From Gordonia spumicola (lineage in GTDB: Bacteria > Actinomycetota > Actinomycetes > Mycobacteriales > Mycobacteriaceae), in NCBI RefSeq assembly GCF_009932475.1, contig NZ_BJOV01000005.1, forward strand, positions 1,798,001 to 1,862,000: DNA of 64,000 nucleotides, given 5' to 3'. Every line of letters begins with the position of its first letter. The first letter of the stretch is position 1. Below are positions 8,977 through 17,720 of this stretch, in pieces. Under the pieces are notes generated by a model. The model saw only the letters and a list, made by a program, of their open reading frames with translations, did not search any database and was not told the origin of the DNA. The translations under genes and the position numbers were made by a program.

Positions 8977-9606
8977 ATGACTTCCACCACCGCCGTGATC
9001 GGGCTTCCCGTCGCCGGAGTCGTCCAGCTGTGGACCGACGAATCGAGCATCTGGCGCGTCGCCGAGTTCGACGCCCTCGCCGAGCTCGTCGGCACGGGTC
9101 AGATCGAGCGAACCGAGGTGGCGCCGCGGCGGTTCCGCGAGGTCGGCGTGCTCGACGACGCCGCGGGGACCCTGACAGTCGACGGCACGGTCTTCGCGCT
9201 CGAACCCGCCGACGCGTTCGACGGCGACTTCTGGGACGCGCTGAACCGAACGGTCACCGCGACGGCGGCCGACGCGTTCGGGCGAGGCGAGATGATCGTG
9301 ATCGAGCGGGGCGGGTGGACGGCGTCCGACTCCGAGTACTGCCTGGCGGCCGCCCTAGTGAACGACGGTCGGCCGATCGTCCTCATCGAGACCGCGCCCG
9401 CACCGTCCGACGACGACTACTGGCCGCCGTCGGACGACGCCACCGGGCAGACGGTGACCGCTCCCCTGTCCGAGGAGTCGCTGCCGGGTATCGGCGCGCT
9501 GACGATGTCCGCCGTGAACGGCTGGGGCGTAGCACCGTGGGACGTGGTCGCCACGTATGTCGTGCCCGATCGCGACTCGGCGGAGAACGGGGCGGACGAT
9601 GAATGA
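8977..9606 (+). CDS. Unknown protein, paralogue of the 11551-12276 product
   Basis: A 209-residue protein I do not recognise: no signal peptide, no membrane segment, acidic. It aligns along its length with the product at 11551-12276: GLPVAGVVQLW versus GVPLDGIVRTW, WRVAEFDAL versus WRVSDAECF, FREVGVLDDAAGTL versus YRDIGVLDPVNNLL, AFGRGEMIVIE versus AFERGDVLIVS, and WGVAPWDVVATYVVP versus WGIEPLDARITYVVP. It overlaps the ADP-ribosylglycohydrolase gene by 8 bp, so the two are translationally coupled and probably work together. The conserved glycines and the C-terminal WG-x-P-x-D-x8-VP motif suggest a structured small domain rather than a random reading frame. Confidence 0.75.
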   Translation: MTSTTAVIGLPVAGVVQLWTDESSIWRVAEFDALAELVGTGQIERTEVAPRRFREVGVLDDAAGTLTVDGTVFALEPADAFDGDFWDALNRTVTATAADAFGRGEMIVIERGGWTASDSEYCLAAALVNDGRPIVLIETAPAPSDDDYWPPSDDATGQTVTAPLSEESLPGIGALTMSAVNGWGVAPWDVVATYVVPDRDSAENGADDE

Positions 9607-10570
9607 GGCGACCCTCGACCGGGCCCGCGGAGCCCTCGTCGGAGGCGCGGTCGGCGATGCACTCGGTGTGCCGTACGAGTTCGGCCTTCGACTGGGCACG
9701 TCCACCGAACCGGTGATGCGCGGCGGCGGGCTCGGCGACTTCGCGCCGGGCGAGTGGAGTGACGACACGTCGATGGCGATGGGCGTCGCCATGGCCGGCG
9801 CGCGCCACCGCACGCTCGGCACCGCGGAGGCACTCGACGACGTGGCCGCTGGTTTCCTCGACTGGTTCGAGTCGAATCCTCCGGACATCGGCAATCAGAC
9901 CCGTGCCGTGCTCGGTGCCGTCCGGCGTGGAGCGTCCGACGACGGCGTCGCCATCGCGATGCTGCACGCGTCGCAGGAGCATGCGCGGGGCGCGCACCGG
10001 GCCGGCGGCAACGGCGCGCTCATGCGAACCGCGCCGGTGGCGCTCGCACATCTCGACGACCGGTCAGGTCTCGCCGACGCGGCGCGAACGGTCGCGCGTC
10101 TCACCCACTACGACGACGACGCTACCGACAGCTGCGTGCTGTGGTGCGAGGCGATCCGGGTCGCGGTCGTCGACGCCGAGATCTACGTCGAGGCGGGCCT
10201 CGACCTGATCGACGCAGGTCGACGCGACTTCTGGGCCGCCAGGCTCGACGAGGCCCGCGACCGTGAGCCGCGCGCCTTCACACCGAACGGGTACACCGTG
10301 ACCGCGCTGCAGGCCGCGGCGTCATCGATCCTGCACACCCCGGGCGACGGGCCGGATCACCTGCGCGAGGCGTTGTTCACGTCGATCCGGATCGGCGACG
10401 ACACGGACACCGTCGCGGCGATCGCCGGCGCTCTGCTCGGCGCACGATGGGGCCGATCGGCGATACGCGGACAATGGCAGGACGACGTGCACGGCTGGCC
10501 GTCACGGTCGGGAACTCCGTCTCGCGTCGCCGATCTCGTCGCGCTCGCCGACGGACTCGTCGGCGCCTGA
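9599..10570 (+). CDS. ADP-ribosylglycohydrolase family protein
   Basis: A 323-residue ARH/DraG-fold enzyme expected to remove ADP-ribose from proteins or other acceptors using two Mg2+. Key motifs: GALVGGAVGDALGVPYEF at the N-terminus; EWSDDTSMAM (metal-binding Asp pair); GGNGALMRTAPVA (substrate loop); IGDDTDTVAAIAGALLGA (second metal-binding Asp set). Length is normal for the family. ATG 9599 overlaps the previous gene's stop by 8 bp. The target is not known; with the coupled unknown protein upstream it may reverse a dedicated ADP-ribosylation or act on a free ADP-ribose compound. No ADP-ribosyltransferase is visible in the window. Confidence 0.9.
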   Translation: MNEATLDRARGALVGGAVGDALGVPYEFGLRLGTSTEPVMRGGGLGDFAPGEWSDDTSMAMGVAMAGARHRTLGTAEALDDVAAGFLDWFESNPPDIGNQTRAVLGAVRRGASDDGVAIAMLHASQEHARGAHRAGGNGALMRTAPVALAHLDDRSGLADAARTVARLTHYDDDATDSCVLWCEAIRVAVVDAEIYVEAGLDLIDAGRRDFWAARLDEARDREPRAFTPNGYTVTALQAAASSILHTPGDGPDHLREALFTSIRIGDDTDTVAAIAGALLGARWGRSAIRGQWQDDVHGWPSRSGTPSRVADLVALADGLVGA

Positions 10571-10620
10571 TCTGCGTCGTCTGATCGATTGACCGCGTTG
10601 ACGGGGCCTACGATCAGCGC

Positions 10621-11364
10621 GTGACGAACCCCTTCGCCAACCCGTTCCACCCCGGCAACAGCGGCAACAGCGGCAACGGCCCGACGCCGCCCCCGGCAAC
10701 ACCCGCGCCCCCTGTCCCTGGACCGTCGGAGCCGAATCGGCCCGGCATCGTGGCGAAGGTGATCGGCTGGGCGATCCTCGTCTTCGGCGTGCTCGGCGTG
10801 TTAGCGTCGTTCGGCTCGTGGAGCGACCCGTTCATGGCGGTCGGCCTCCTCCTGTTCGGAACGGCCTTCATCGTCGTCGGAGCCACCATGATCTGGCGAC
10901 GATGGTCGTGGAAGATCGGCGGCCCGGCGACTGCAGCACTGTTCGTCCTGAGCATCGTGCTCAGCAGCTTCGGCAATTCGACGGAGGAATCCCCCAAGCC
11001 CGCGACGCTCCTGGACACCCCGTCGTCGAGCACCACGATGTCGACGACTACGACGACAGCAACCTCGACGGTCGTGTCGTCGACCACGGTCACCGTGACG
11101 GCCGAGAAGTCGTCGGAGCAACCGACGTCGACTCGCGCCACCCGCGAACGCGATGTCGACGTCGACACTCCGGCTCCCCGTCGGACTACTCCGGCCTACA
11201 CGCCGCCGCCGGTCACCCAGGAGGACAACAGCGGGGGCAGCGCGTACTACGCGAACTGCGACGCCGTCCGCGCCGCGGGCAAGGCCCCGCTGCACGCGGG
11301 CGAGCCGGGCTACCGCTCGAAGCTCGACCGCGACGGCGACGGTGTCGCCTGCGACGGCGGCTAG
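10621..11364 (+). CDS. Membrane protein with C-terminal Excalibur domain
   Basis: A 247-residue protein. A Pro/Gly/Asn-rich N-terminal tail (about residues 1-40) precedes hydrophobic segments (GIVAKVIGWAILVFGVLGVL, FMAVGLLLFGTAFIVVGATM, AALFVLSIVLSS). A long Ser/Thr-rich linker (about residues 125-200) leads to a C-terminal Excalibur domain: YYANCDAVRAAGKAPLHAG and DRDGDGVACD, the Ca2+-binding DxDxDGxxCD signature. The Excalibur part should lie outside the cell. GTG 10621 follows a TACGAT -10-like hexamer at 10609-10614 by 6 bp, so the transcript may be leaderless. The role is probably envelope-related; nothing more specific is supported. Confidence 0.85.
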   Translation: MTNPFANPFHPGNSGNSGNGPTPPPATPAPPVPGPSEPNRPGIVAKVIGWAILVFGVLGVLASFGSWSDPFMAVGLLLFGTAFIVVGATMIWRRWSWKIGGPATAALFVLSIVLSSFGNSTEESPKPATLLDTPSSSTTMSTTTTTATSTVVSSTTVTVTAEKSSEQPTSTRATRERDVDVDTPAPRRTTPAYTPPPVTQEDNSGGSAYYANCDAVRAAGKAPLHAGEPGYRSKLDRDGDGVACDGG

Positions 11365-11434
11365 GGTGTGTTGCCAAACTCTTCCGCCTTGGATCCGCCG
11401 AGACAGGCGAAGAGAGTTTGGCAACACACCCTAG
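11361..11434. repeat. CTAG-flanked inverted repeat, MITE-like or terminator
   Basis: CTAGGGTGTGTTGCCAAACT at the left and its complement ending in CTAG at the right form 21-bp perfect arms (11361-11381 and 11414-11434), with partial pairing continuing inward (CTTCCGCC/GGCGAAGAG) around a GGATCC-containing centre. CTAG at both tips could be a 4-bp target duplication of the kind made by some IS5-group elements, and its left TAG supplies the stop codon of the Excalibur gene. No transposase is present. It could equally act as a strong transcription-terminating hairpin, though no T-tract follows. Confidence 0.7.
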
Positions 11435-11550
11435 TGCGTTGCACCAGGTCGACACGCTCGGAACCCACCGGTCGCGGAGCCTGTGGAATTCGTAGTTGAG
11501 CAAATCGGCCATCGGGTGCATCCTTCTCTCCACACGAGATGGGGGAAGAG

Positions 11551-12276
11551 ATGATCGACAACGACATATTCGATTCGACCGAGGCCGTGGAGGTGTACGT
11601 CGGAGTTCCGCTCGACGGCATCGTCCGCACGTGGAACGACGGCAGGCCGCAGACGTGGCGGGTCTCGGACGCCGAGTGCTTCAGCCGACTGTGGGGAACG
11701 GGCGCGGTGACCGCCGCGGCGATCGAACGGGGACACTACCGCGACATCGGCGTCCTCGACCCGGTGAACAATCTGCTGTGCATCGAGACGACGACGCCCG
11801 CGAGCAGCCTCGGCGGGCACATCGACGACCACGAGCACTTCGCACTCACCCCGGTCGATCCGGCGGCCCCGTCGTACGACGAGGCGTTCGGGCTGTGGGT
11901 GGAGTATGAGAAGGTCTTGGTCACGGCGATGGCGCATGCGTTCGAGCGGGGCGACGTGCTGATCGTGAGCGGGCAGTCGACGGACGGGCGGTCGGTGACG
12001 ATCGGCCGCATGACGAGGAGCCTCCGCCGGGTGCTGATCACCTCAGCCTCCCCGGCGCCGCGCACCGACGCATGGCCCGATCCGCGGCCCGGCGAGGAGG
12101 ATCGGACCACGCTGGTCACCACCGCATGCGCCGACACCCTGTTCGAGTCGACCGTGCAGACCACGCTCGCGCTCGACTCCTGGGGAATCGAACCGTTGGA
12201 CGCTCGGATCACCTACGTGGTGCCGATCGAGGCGATGACAGTCGAACTGCCGTGGTGCGTGGGGGACGCGGCCTGA
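11551..12276 (+). CDS. Unknown protein, paralogue of the 8977-9606 product
   Basis: A 241-residue acidic cytosolic-type protein of unknown function, related to the product at 8977-9606 (shared blocks around GVPLDGIVRTW, YRDIGVLD, AFERGDVLI and SWGIEPLDARITYVVP). Relative to that paralogue it has an insertion of about 25 residues in the middle (around GGHIDDHEHFALTPVD). ATG 11551 is preferred because GGGGAAGAG lies just upstream; an in-frame ATG at 11539 would add four residues. The two paralogues bracket the ADP-ribosylglycohydrolase and Excalibur genes, on the same strand, so this is likely a local duplication with cargo between the copies. Confidence 0.75.
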   Translation: MIDNDIFDSTEAVEVYVGVPLDGIVRTWNDGRPQTWRVSDAECFSRLWGTGAVTAAAIERGHYRDIGVLDPVNNLLCIETTTPASSLGGHIDDHEHFALTPVDPAAPSYDEAFGLWVEYEKVLVTAMAHAFERGDVLIVSGQSTDGRSVTIGRMTRSLRRVLITSASPAPRTDAWPDPRPGEEDRTTLVTTACADTLFESTVQTTLALDSWGIEPLDARITYVVPIEAMTVELPWCVGDAA

Positions 12277-12280
12277 GTCT

Positions 12281-12321
12281 CGCGGACGACGGCCGGTGGG
12301 GAGGCCCGACCGTCGTCCGCG
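12281..12321 (+). terminator. Hairpin after the second paralogue
   Basis: CGCGGACGACGG (12281-12292) pairs perfectly with CCGTCGTCCGCG (12310-12321) across a 17-base loop, starting 4 bp after the stop codon at 12276. There is no clear T-tract, so it is a probable intrinsic-like terminator or transcript-stabilising hairpin between this gene and the SNF2 gene. Confidence 0.5.
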
Positions 12322-12370
12322 TCCCACTCACGCCGCTGCGGCTCCGCGGCGCCCACTACCCTGAACGACG

Positions 12371-15300
12371 ATGACTCGCCCCGCCTGGACCACCGACCAG
12401 ATCGACACGATTCTCGCCGTCTTCGACACCGCGACGCTCCGACGCGCTCGCGACTACGCGTCCAACGGGATGATCACCGACATCGAGTGGATCGGGACCA
12501 CGGTCACCGGTTCGTCGGAGGGGTCGGCCGGGCGACGCTACTCGTGCAAGGTGACCGTCGTCGGCGACGGTCCGCGGCCGCGCGTCGTCGCATCGTGCAG
12601 CTGTCCGGTCGCGGTGAACTGCAAGCACTGTGCAGCTCTGATGATCGCGGCGACCCTCGACTCGGCGCCCGTACGCGCATACGAGCCGACCACCATGGAG
12701 TTGTCGAGGTGGCGGACGCTCGTCGACGAGATCAGGACCCCGACGACGTCACACCGGCCGGGCGCGGAGATCGCCACACGACTTCAGTTCTCCGACGTGC
12801 GGACGACGTCGGCGACGTCGATTCAGGTGCGGATCCTCGCGCTGGGGCAGAGCGGCCGCTGGGTGACGTCGAGACTCACCTGGCGCAAGCTCCTCGCCGG
12901 GAGCGTCGACGAGAACGTCCCGTGCCTCGAGGGGCTGACCACGCTCGCCGGGATCCTGGCGGCGAGCCGCGGCAACACGGCCGGCTCCGAGCAGATGTCG
13001 TTGATGTACGCGCCCGCGCTCGTGTGGCCCGTTCTCGCCGATCTGCACGCGGCGGGTATGGAGTTCACCTTCGCCCGGAGCTACCAGCCCGACCGTCCGG
13101 TGGACATGGACACGCCGATCACCGCGGGTCTGCGCGTTCGACCGTCCGGGTCCGGGGTGGACGTCGACCTGCAACTCACCGTCGACGGGCGCGACGTCTC
13201 CATGCAGGCGGCACGCAGGCATCTCATCGGCCGACCGCGGGCGCACGGCCTCGCCGTCGACGCCGGCGACGTGGTTCACCTCCGTCCGCTTCCGCCGATG
13301 ACGCCGTCGGAGGCGATGATGCTCTCGAGCGGGCTGCCGCTACGCGTCGACGCGGGCGACGTGGACGACTTTCGGGAGGCCCTGGCGACGATCGCACCCG
13401 AACGAGAGATCATCGTCGCACCGGACGCATTCCCGGCCGCGACGGTCACCGGGCCGTTCCCCGTCCTGCATGTCGACACGAGCCAGCGGACCGCGGCGTG
13501 GAGGTTCGGATACGACGCGGACGGGACGCTCCTCGAGTACCCGGTGAACTCCCGCGGCGAGGGCCGCTACCGCAGGCTCGACCTGGAGGCACGACTGTGG
13601 GTCGGCCTGCGCCGCGAACTGGAGGCCGTCGCCCGCATCGGCGACCGGTGGGTGGAGCACGCCGCCGAACGGGTGCAGAACGATCTGCCGCGGTGGCGCG
13701 GCGACTACAAGCGGTACAACCGGATGTACGCGGTCCTGCGTCAACTGCAGGGCGGCTCCACCGTGCAGGCGGCGTTCGAGTCGCTGCCCGTGGACTATCA
13801 CACGATCAAGGTGCGGTTCACGGAGATCGGCCTGGCGGTCCTCTGTGCGGAGGTCGCCCCGGCGATCGCCGAGAGCGGCGGCGTCCGCGTCGACGTCGTA
13901 GGCGACGCGCCGACCTTCCGCCGCATCGACGAGGCGCCGACGCTGCACTTCTCCGGCGACGCCACCACCGACTGGTTCGATCTCGAGGTGTCGCTCGACG
14001 TCGACGGCCACCGGATCCCCCTGCCGAAGGTGATCGCCGCGCTGACACTCGGCGAGACGCACATGGTGACCGACGACGGCGCGTACTTCTCCCTCGACGT
14101 CGCCGAACTCGCCACCCTGCGCGACCGCCTGGAGGAGGCCAGGGAGATGGGCGAGCTCGACGGCGACCGCGCGTCGTCGAACAGCCTGAACGCGACCCTG
14201 TGGGACGAGTTGCTCGAACTCGGCGTCGTCGACGAACAGTTGGCCGCGTGGCGGGAGCGGATGTCCGGACTCGCACGGGCCACGCCGCCCGAACCGATCG
14301 AGCCGCCCGCGGGCCTGCACGCGGAACTGCGCCCCTACCAGCGGGACGGGCTCGACTGGCTGTCGTTCCTCTGGGACAACGGTCTCGGCGGCGTCCTCGC
14401 CGACGACATGGGCCTCGGCAAGACCGTGCAGACGCTCGCCGTGATGCAGCGGGCCGTCGACGCCGACCCGGACGCACGGTTCCTGGTGGTCGCGCCGACG
14501 AGTGTCATCTCCAACTGGGCCGCCGAAGTGCGACGTTTTGTCCCCGGCCTCGACGTCGTGACGGTGACCTCCACGCAGAAGCGCGCGGGTGCGCCGCTCG
14601 CCGACCGGGTCGCGGGCGCGCGGGTGGTCGTGACGTCGTACGCGTTGCTGCGCCTGGACGTCGAGGCCTTCCGGGCGGTCGCGTGGAGCGGGGCCGTGTT
14701 CGACGAGGCCCAATTCCTGAAGAACCACAACGCGAAGACTCACCAGGCCGCACGACTCCTCGACGCCCCGTTCAAGCTCGCGATCACCGGGACTCCGATG
14801 GAGAACCGTGTGATGGAGCTCTGGTCGCTGGTGTCGGTGGTCGCGCCGGGCCTGTACCCGTCGCCGCTGCTGTTCAAGGACCATTTCGCGGGCCCGATCG
14901 AGAGCGGTCAGGCTCCCGAGAAGCTGGAGTTGCTCCGGCGCAGGCTCCGCCCGATCATGTTGCGGCGGACCAAGGGCCAGGTCCTCACCGACCTGCCGGA
15001 GAAGCAGGAGCAGGTGCTGCACCTGGAGTTGGAGCCCGCGCACCGGAAGGTGTACGACACTCACCTCGCTCGCCACCGGCAGGAGATGCTCGGACTGCTC
15101 GACGACTTCGACGGCAACCGGATTCAGATCCTGCGCGCCCTCACACGTCTACGCCAGCTGAGCCTGCATCCCGGCCTCGTCGACGACGAACACGGCGCGG
15201 TGAAGTCGGCGAAGATCGAGTACCTCGCCGAGCAACTGCCGATCCTGCTCGACGAGGGCCACAGCGCGCTCGTCTTCAGCAGTTTCACCGGGTTCTTGAA

Positions 15301-15715
15301 GCTCGTCGCGGCCCGGCTGGACAAGGCCGGGATCGCCTACAGCTACATCGACGGGTCGACGCCTGTCACCAGACGCGGCGAGCAGATCACCGAGTTCACT
15401 TCGGGCTCGACGCGGGTGTTCCTGATCAGCTTGAAGGCCGGCGGCTTCGGCCTCAACCTGACCGCGGCCGACTACTGCTTCCTCGCCGACCCCTGGTGGA
15501 ACCCGGCGGCCGAGGCCCAGGCGGTCGACCGCGCCCACCGCATCGGACAGCACCGCGCGGTCACCGTGTACCGCATGGCGTCCGTCGACACCATCGAGGA
15601 CAAGGTCCTCGAACTCCAGAATCGCAAACGCGAACTGTTCTCGGCCCTCATCGACGAGGGCGAGGCCTTCTCCGGAGCGGTCTCCGCCGACGACGTCCGC
15701 GCGCTCTTCGCGTAG
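12371..15715 (+). CDS. SWIM-domain SNF2-family ATPase (HepA-like)
   Basis: A 1114-residue Swi2/Snf2 DNA translocase. An N-terminal SWIM zinc finger has Cys76, Cys78, Cys84 and His86 (CSCPVAVNCKHC), followed by a long poorly conserved region. The motor starts near residue 655 (LRPYQRDGLDWLSFLW); Walker A is DDMGLGKT (Lys684), the DEAH-box variant is DEAQ (Asp778), motif III is AITGTPMENR, and the helicase C domain ends with VDRAHRIGQHRAVTVYR. Such proteins remodel protein-DNA or RNA polymerase-DNA complexes. SWIM-SNF2 proteins are widespread in actinobacteria and of undefined role. The gene is preceded by a hairpin and followed by a repeat-containing gap and a NYN-domain gene. Confidence 0.92.
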   Translation: MTRPAWTTDQIDTILAVFDTATLRRARDYASNGMITDIEWIGTTVTGSSEGSAGRRYSCKVTVVGDGPRPRVVASCSCPVAVNCKHCAALMIAATLDSAPVRAYEPTTMELSRWRTLVDEIRTPTTSHRPGAEIATRLQFSDVRTTSATSIQVRILALGQSGRWVTSRLTWRKLLAGSVDENVPCLEGLTTLAGILAASRGNTAGSEQMSLMYAPALVWPVLADLHAAGMEFTFARSYQPDRPVDMDTPITAGLRVRPSGSGVDVDLQLTVDGRDVSMQAARRHLIGRPRAHGLAVDAGDVVHLRPLPPMTPSEAMMLSSGLPLRVDAGDVDDFREALATIAPEREIIVAPDAFPAATVTGPFPVLHVDTSQRTAAWRFGYDADGTLLEYPVNSRGEGRYRRLDLEARLWVGLRRELEAVARIGDRWVEHAAERVQNDLPRWRGDYKRYNRMYAVLRQLQGGSTVQAAFESLPVDYHTIKVRFTEIGLAVLCAEVAPAIAESGGVRVDVVGDAPTFRRIDEAPTLHFSGDATTDWFDLEVSLDVDGHRIPLPKVIAALTLGETHMVTDDGAYFSLDVAELATLRDRLEEAREMGELDGDRASSNSLNATLWDELLELGVVDEQLAAWRERMSGLARATPPEPIEPPAGLHAELRPYQRDGLDWLSFLWDNGLGGVLADDMGLGKTVQTLAVMQRAVDADPDARFLVVAPTSVISNWAAEVRRFVPGLDVVTVTSTQKRAGAPLADRVAGARVVVTSYALLRLDVEAFRAVAWSGAVFDEAQFLKNHNAKTHQAARLLDAPFKLAITGTPMENRVMELWSLVSVVAPGLYPSPLLFKDHFAGPIESGQAPEKLELLRRRLRPIMLRRTKGQVLTDLPEKQEQVLHLELEPAHRKVYDTHLARHRQEMLGLLDDFDGNRIQILRALTRLRQLSLHPGLVDDEHGAVKSAKIEYLAEQLPILLDEGHSALVFSSFTGFLKLVAARLDKAGIAYSYIDGSTPVTRRGEQITEFTSGSTRVFLISLKAGGFGLNLTAADYCFLADPWWNPAAEAQAVDRAHRIGQHRAVTVYRMASVDTIEDKVLELQNRKRELFSALIDEGEAFSGAVSADDVRALFA

Positions 15716-15847
15716 CCGCTCCCCCTCCCACTCCGCGAGCGCCGCCCCGCTCTCCGAGCGCAGCCCCGATCCCCGAGCGCAGTCGAGGGGCACACCCGTT
15801 CCACGAGCCTCCCGTGATCGGCCTCGGGTCCGTGACACAGTCGAGGC
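15716..15847. repeat. Degenerate GAGCGC repeats between SNF2 and NYN genes
   Basis: The gap holds several imperfect copies of a short unit, CGAGCGC-x-GCCCC / CCGAGCGCAGTCGAGG, ending about 15791. It belongs to the same word family as the jetA 3' repeat and the repeats at 53362-53450. No gene is seen in it. Confidence 0.55.
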
Positions 15848-16858
15848 ATGCGATCCACGTGCTGCTTGTATGTCGACACCGGATACCTCCTCGCCTCGGC
15901 GGCCACCCGCACCACCGGGACCTCCCTGCGGAGCGGCATCAACGTCGAGTACGGGAAGCTCGTGAAGGCGCTGATCACCACCGCCGAGGCACTCTCCGGC
16001 CTGCCCGTCCTGCGCGTGTACTGGTACGACTCCGCGACCAACGGCGTGCCGAGCCATCTGCAGGAGCGGATCGGCGAACTCGCGAAGGTGAAGCTCCGGC
16101 TCGGCCGGTTCGGCTTCAACGGCGAGCAGAAGGGCGTCGACCTGCGCATCGGGCTCGACCTCGTGACACATGCGCGCAACAACGCCTCCGACGTCTTCTT
16201 CCTCGTCTCGGGAGACGATGACCTGACCGAGGCCGTCGAAGAGGCACAGGTCCACGGTGTGCAGGTCGTGGTGCTCGGCGTCCCCAACGCCGAGGACCGA
16301 CCGCACGGGGTGAACAAGCATCTGATCCGGGCCGCCGACGATCTGCACACGATCGACGCCGCGCTGATCGACGGCGCGGTGATCAAGATCGACAGGCACG
16401 CGGCTCCGGACGCCTCCTGCCCGGCTGCGGAGTCGCCGACTCCGGCGCCGAAACCCGGACCTGCGCCCGCAGCCCCGAAGCCCACCGCGCGCACTCCTCT
16501 CGACGTCGCCAATCATCGGTCTGCGACCCCGGTCCCCACACCCGCCCCGCCGCGCCCGTCGGGTGTGCTCGCGTACAGTTCGTCGACCGGGTCGTCCGGT
16601 CACGTGATGCCCGGCTACGACCTCGATGCGCACGACTCCACGATCGAACCCGTCGTCGACCGCGTCCTGTCGTCGTTCTTGGAGAGTGCGGGCCCGGCCG
16701 AGCGTCACGAGGTCGTCGCCGCGCGCCCGTCGATCCCCCGCGACATCGACCGAGCCCTGCTGATCGACGCGTCCGAAGCCCTCGACATGGACGATCTCGA
16801 CGAAGGCGTCCGCCACCGACTCCGCGCCAAGTTCTGGGAGCTCTACGACGCGAGGTGA
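15848..16858 (+). CDS. NYN-domain (PIN-like RNase) protein
   Basis: A 336-residue protein whose first 175 residues form a NYN/LabA-like PIN domain: CLYVDTGYL (Asp10), KGVDLRIGLDLV (Asp98) and FLVSGDDDLTEAV (Asp123-125) supply the acidic cluster that binds metal in this nuclease fold. A Pro/Ala-rich linker (about residues 180-225) leads to a short conserved C-terminal part (IEPVVDRVLSSFLESAG ... DIDRALLIDASEAL) that may be a protein-binding or RNA-binding add-on. It probably cleaves RNA, but no activity is proven by sequence. It follows the SNF2 gene in the same direction after 132 bp. Confidence 0.82.
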   Translation: MRSTCCLYVDTGYLLASAATRTTGTSLRSGINVEYGKLVKALITTAEALSGLPVLRVYWYDSATNGVPSHLQERIGELAKVKLRLGRFGFNGEQKGVDLRIGLDLVTHARNNASDVFFLVSGDDDLTEAVEEAQVHGVQVVVLGVPNAEDRPHGVNKHLIRAADDLHTIDAALIDGAVIKIDRHAAPDASCPAAESPTPAPKPGPAPAAPKPTARTPLDVANHRSATPVPTPAPPRPSGVLAYSSSTGSSGHVMPGYDLDAHDSTIEPVVDRVLSSFLESAGPAERHEVVAARPSIPRDIDRALLIDASEALDMDDLDEGVRHRLRAKFWELYDAR

Positions 16859-16967
16859 CGGGCGGCGCAGACCGCGACCATCGACACCGTTCGCACACCC
16901 GTGCGAGATTGTCGGAGAGATGTGGGACAGTAGTCGTGTCATCCCGCCGCCGGAGAGGATTCCGCCC

Positions 16968-17675
16968 ATGCCACCGCGTCGCCGTTCGGATCACGCGTCC
17001 GAGTCGTTGACCTCAGACGATCTCGTCAAGCTGACGACGGCGTTGGCCGACGGCAAACGCGCGACCGTGTATCTCCGCGAGGGCATGGCGAGCCTCGGGC
17101 TCGCCGCGGGCGCATCGGCCCGGGTCGTCTCGATCGACGGGTCCACTGTCACGATCCGGCCGACCGGTGTCGACGACGAACTACCCTTCGAGGCGGATGA
17201 ACTGCGTATCACCAAGAAGGCGCCCGCCGTACCCGAACCGGCCACCGCCAAGCCGCGGAAGGCGAAGACGACTCCCGCACCGACGACGAATCGTCCGCCG
17301 CTTCCACCGAGGGAGACACCCGTGACATCGACGACGCCGGCAGCCAAGCCCGCGGCGAAACCGGCCGCCCGACGCGCGCCGACCAAGAAGGCGACCTCGT
17401 CGGTGACGGTGACCATCTACGGCACCGCGGACAACGAGTGGTCGATCGCGATGGTCCGCGGCGGCAAGAAGCCGCAGCGGTCGCGACCGGTCACACCGGA
17501 GGCGGTCGACTCTGCCATGCGCGAACTCGGCGACGACACCGCCCGCGACGCCGTGACGTCTCTGCTTCACGCCGCGCGCGAGGAGGCGCAGCGCCGCGTC
17601 GAACAGCTCAGCAGGGAACTCGACGCGGCACGCCAGGCGCTCGCCGCACTCGAGTCACCCGAGGCCCGCGCATAG
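16968..17675 (+). CDS. DUF6319-like protein with lysine/proline-rich linker
   Basis: A 235-residue protein. The N-terminal part (about 1-90) contains LTSDDLVKLTTALADGKRAT and RITKK, resembling DUF6319 proteins of actinobacteria. A linker rich in Pro, Ala, Lys and Thr (about 90-155) joins a C-terminal part with VTVTIYGTADNEWSIAM and a coiled-coil-like tail (REEAQRRVEQLSRELDAARQ). Basic linkers of this type often bind nucleic acid. ATG 16968 has GGAGAGG about 9 nt upstream and is preferred over an in-frame ATG at 16920. Function is unknown. Confidence 0.65.
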   Translation: MPPRRRSDHASESLTSDDLVKLTTALADGKRATVYLREGMASLGLAAGASARVVSIDGSTVTIRPTGVDDELPFEADELRITKKAPAVPEPATAKPRKAKTTPAPTTNRPPLPPRETPVTSTTPAAKPAAKPAARRAPTKKATSSVTVTIYGTADNEWSIAMVRGGKKPQRSRPVTPEAVDSAMRELGDDTARDAVTSLLHAAREEAQRRVEQLSRELDAARQALAALESPEARA

Positions 17676-17720
17676 CCGACTCCGAGCCGTCCGACCGTCG
17701 ACCTACGGTAGCGTAACCGT

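Noticed and set aside
12487..16221. 1244-codon plus-strand frame across the SNF2 and NYN genes
   Set aside because: Arg/Pro-rich low-complexity product in a shifted frame over two genes with strong domain evidence; typical of high-GC DNA.
15149..16969. 606-codon minus-strand frame opposite the SNF2 3' end and NYN gene
   Set aside because: Antisense shadow of two supported genes; no conserved motif.
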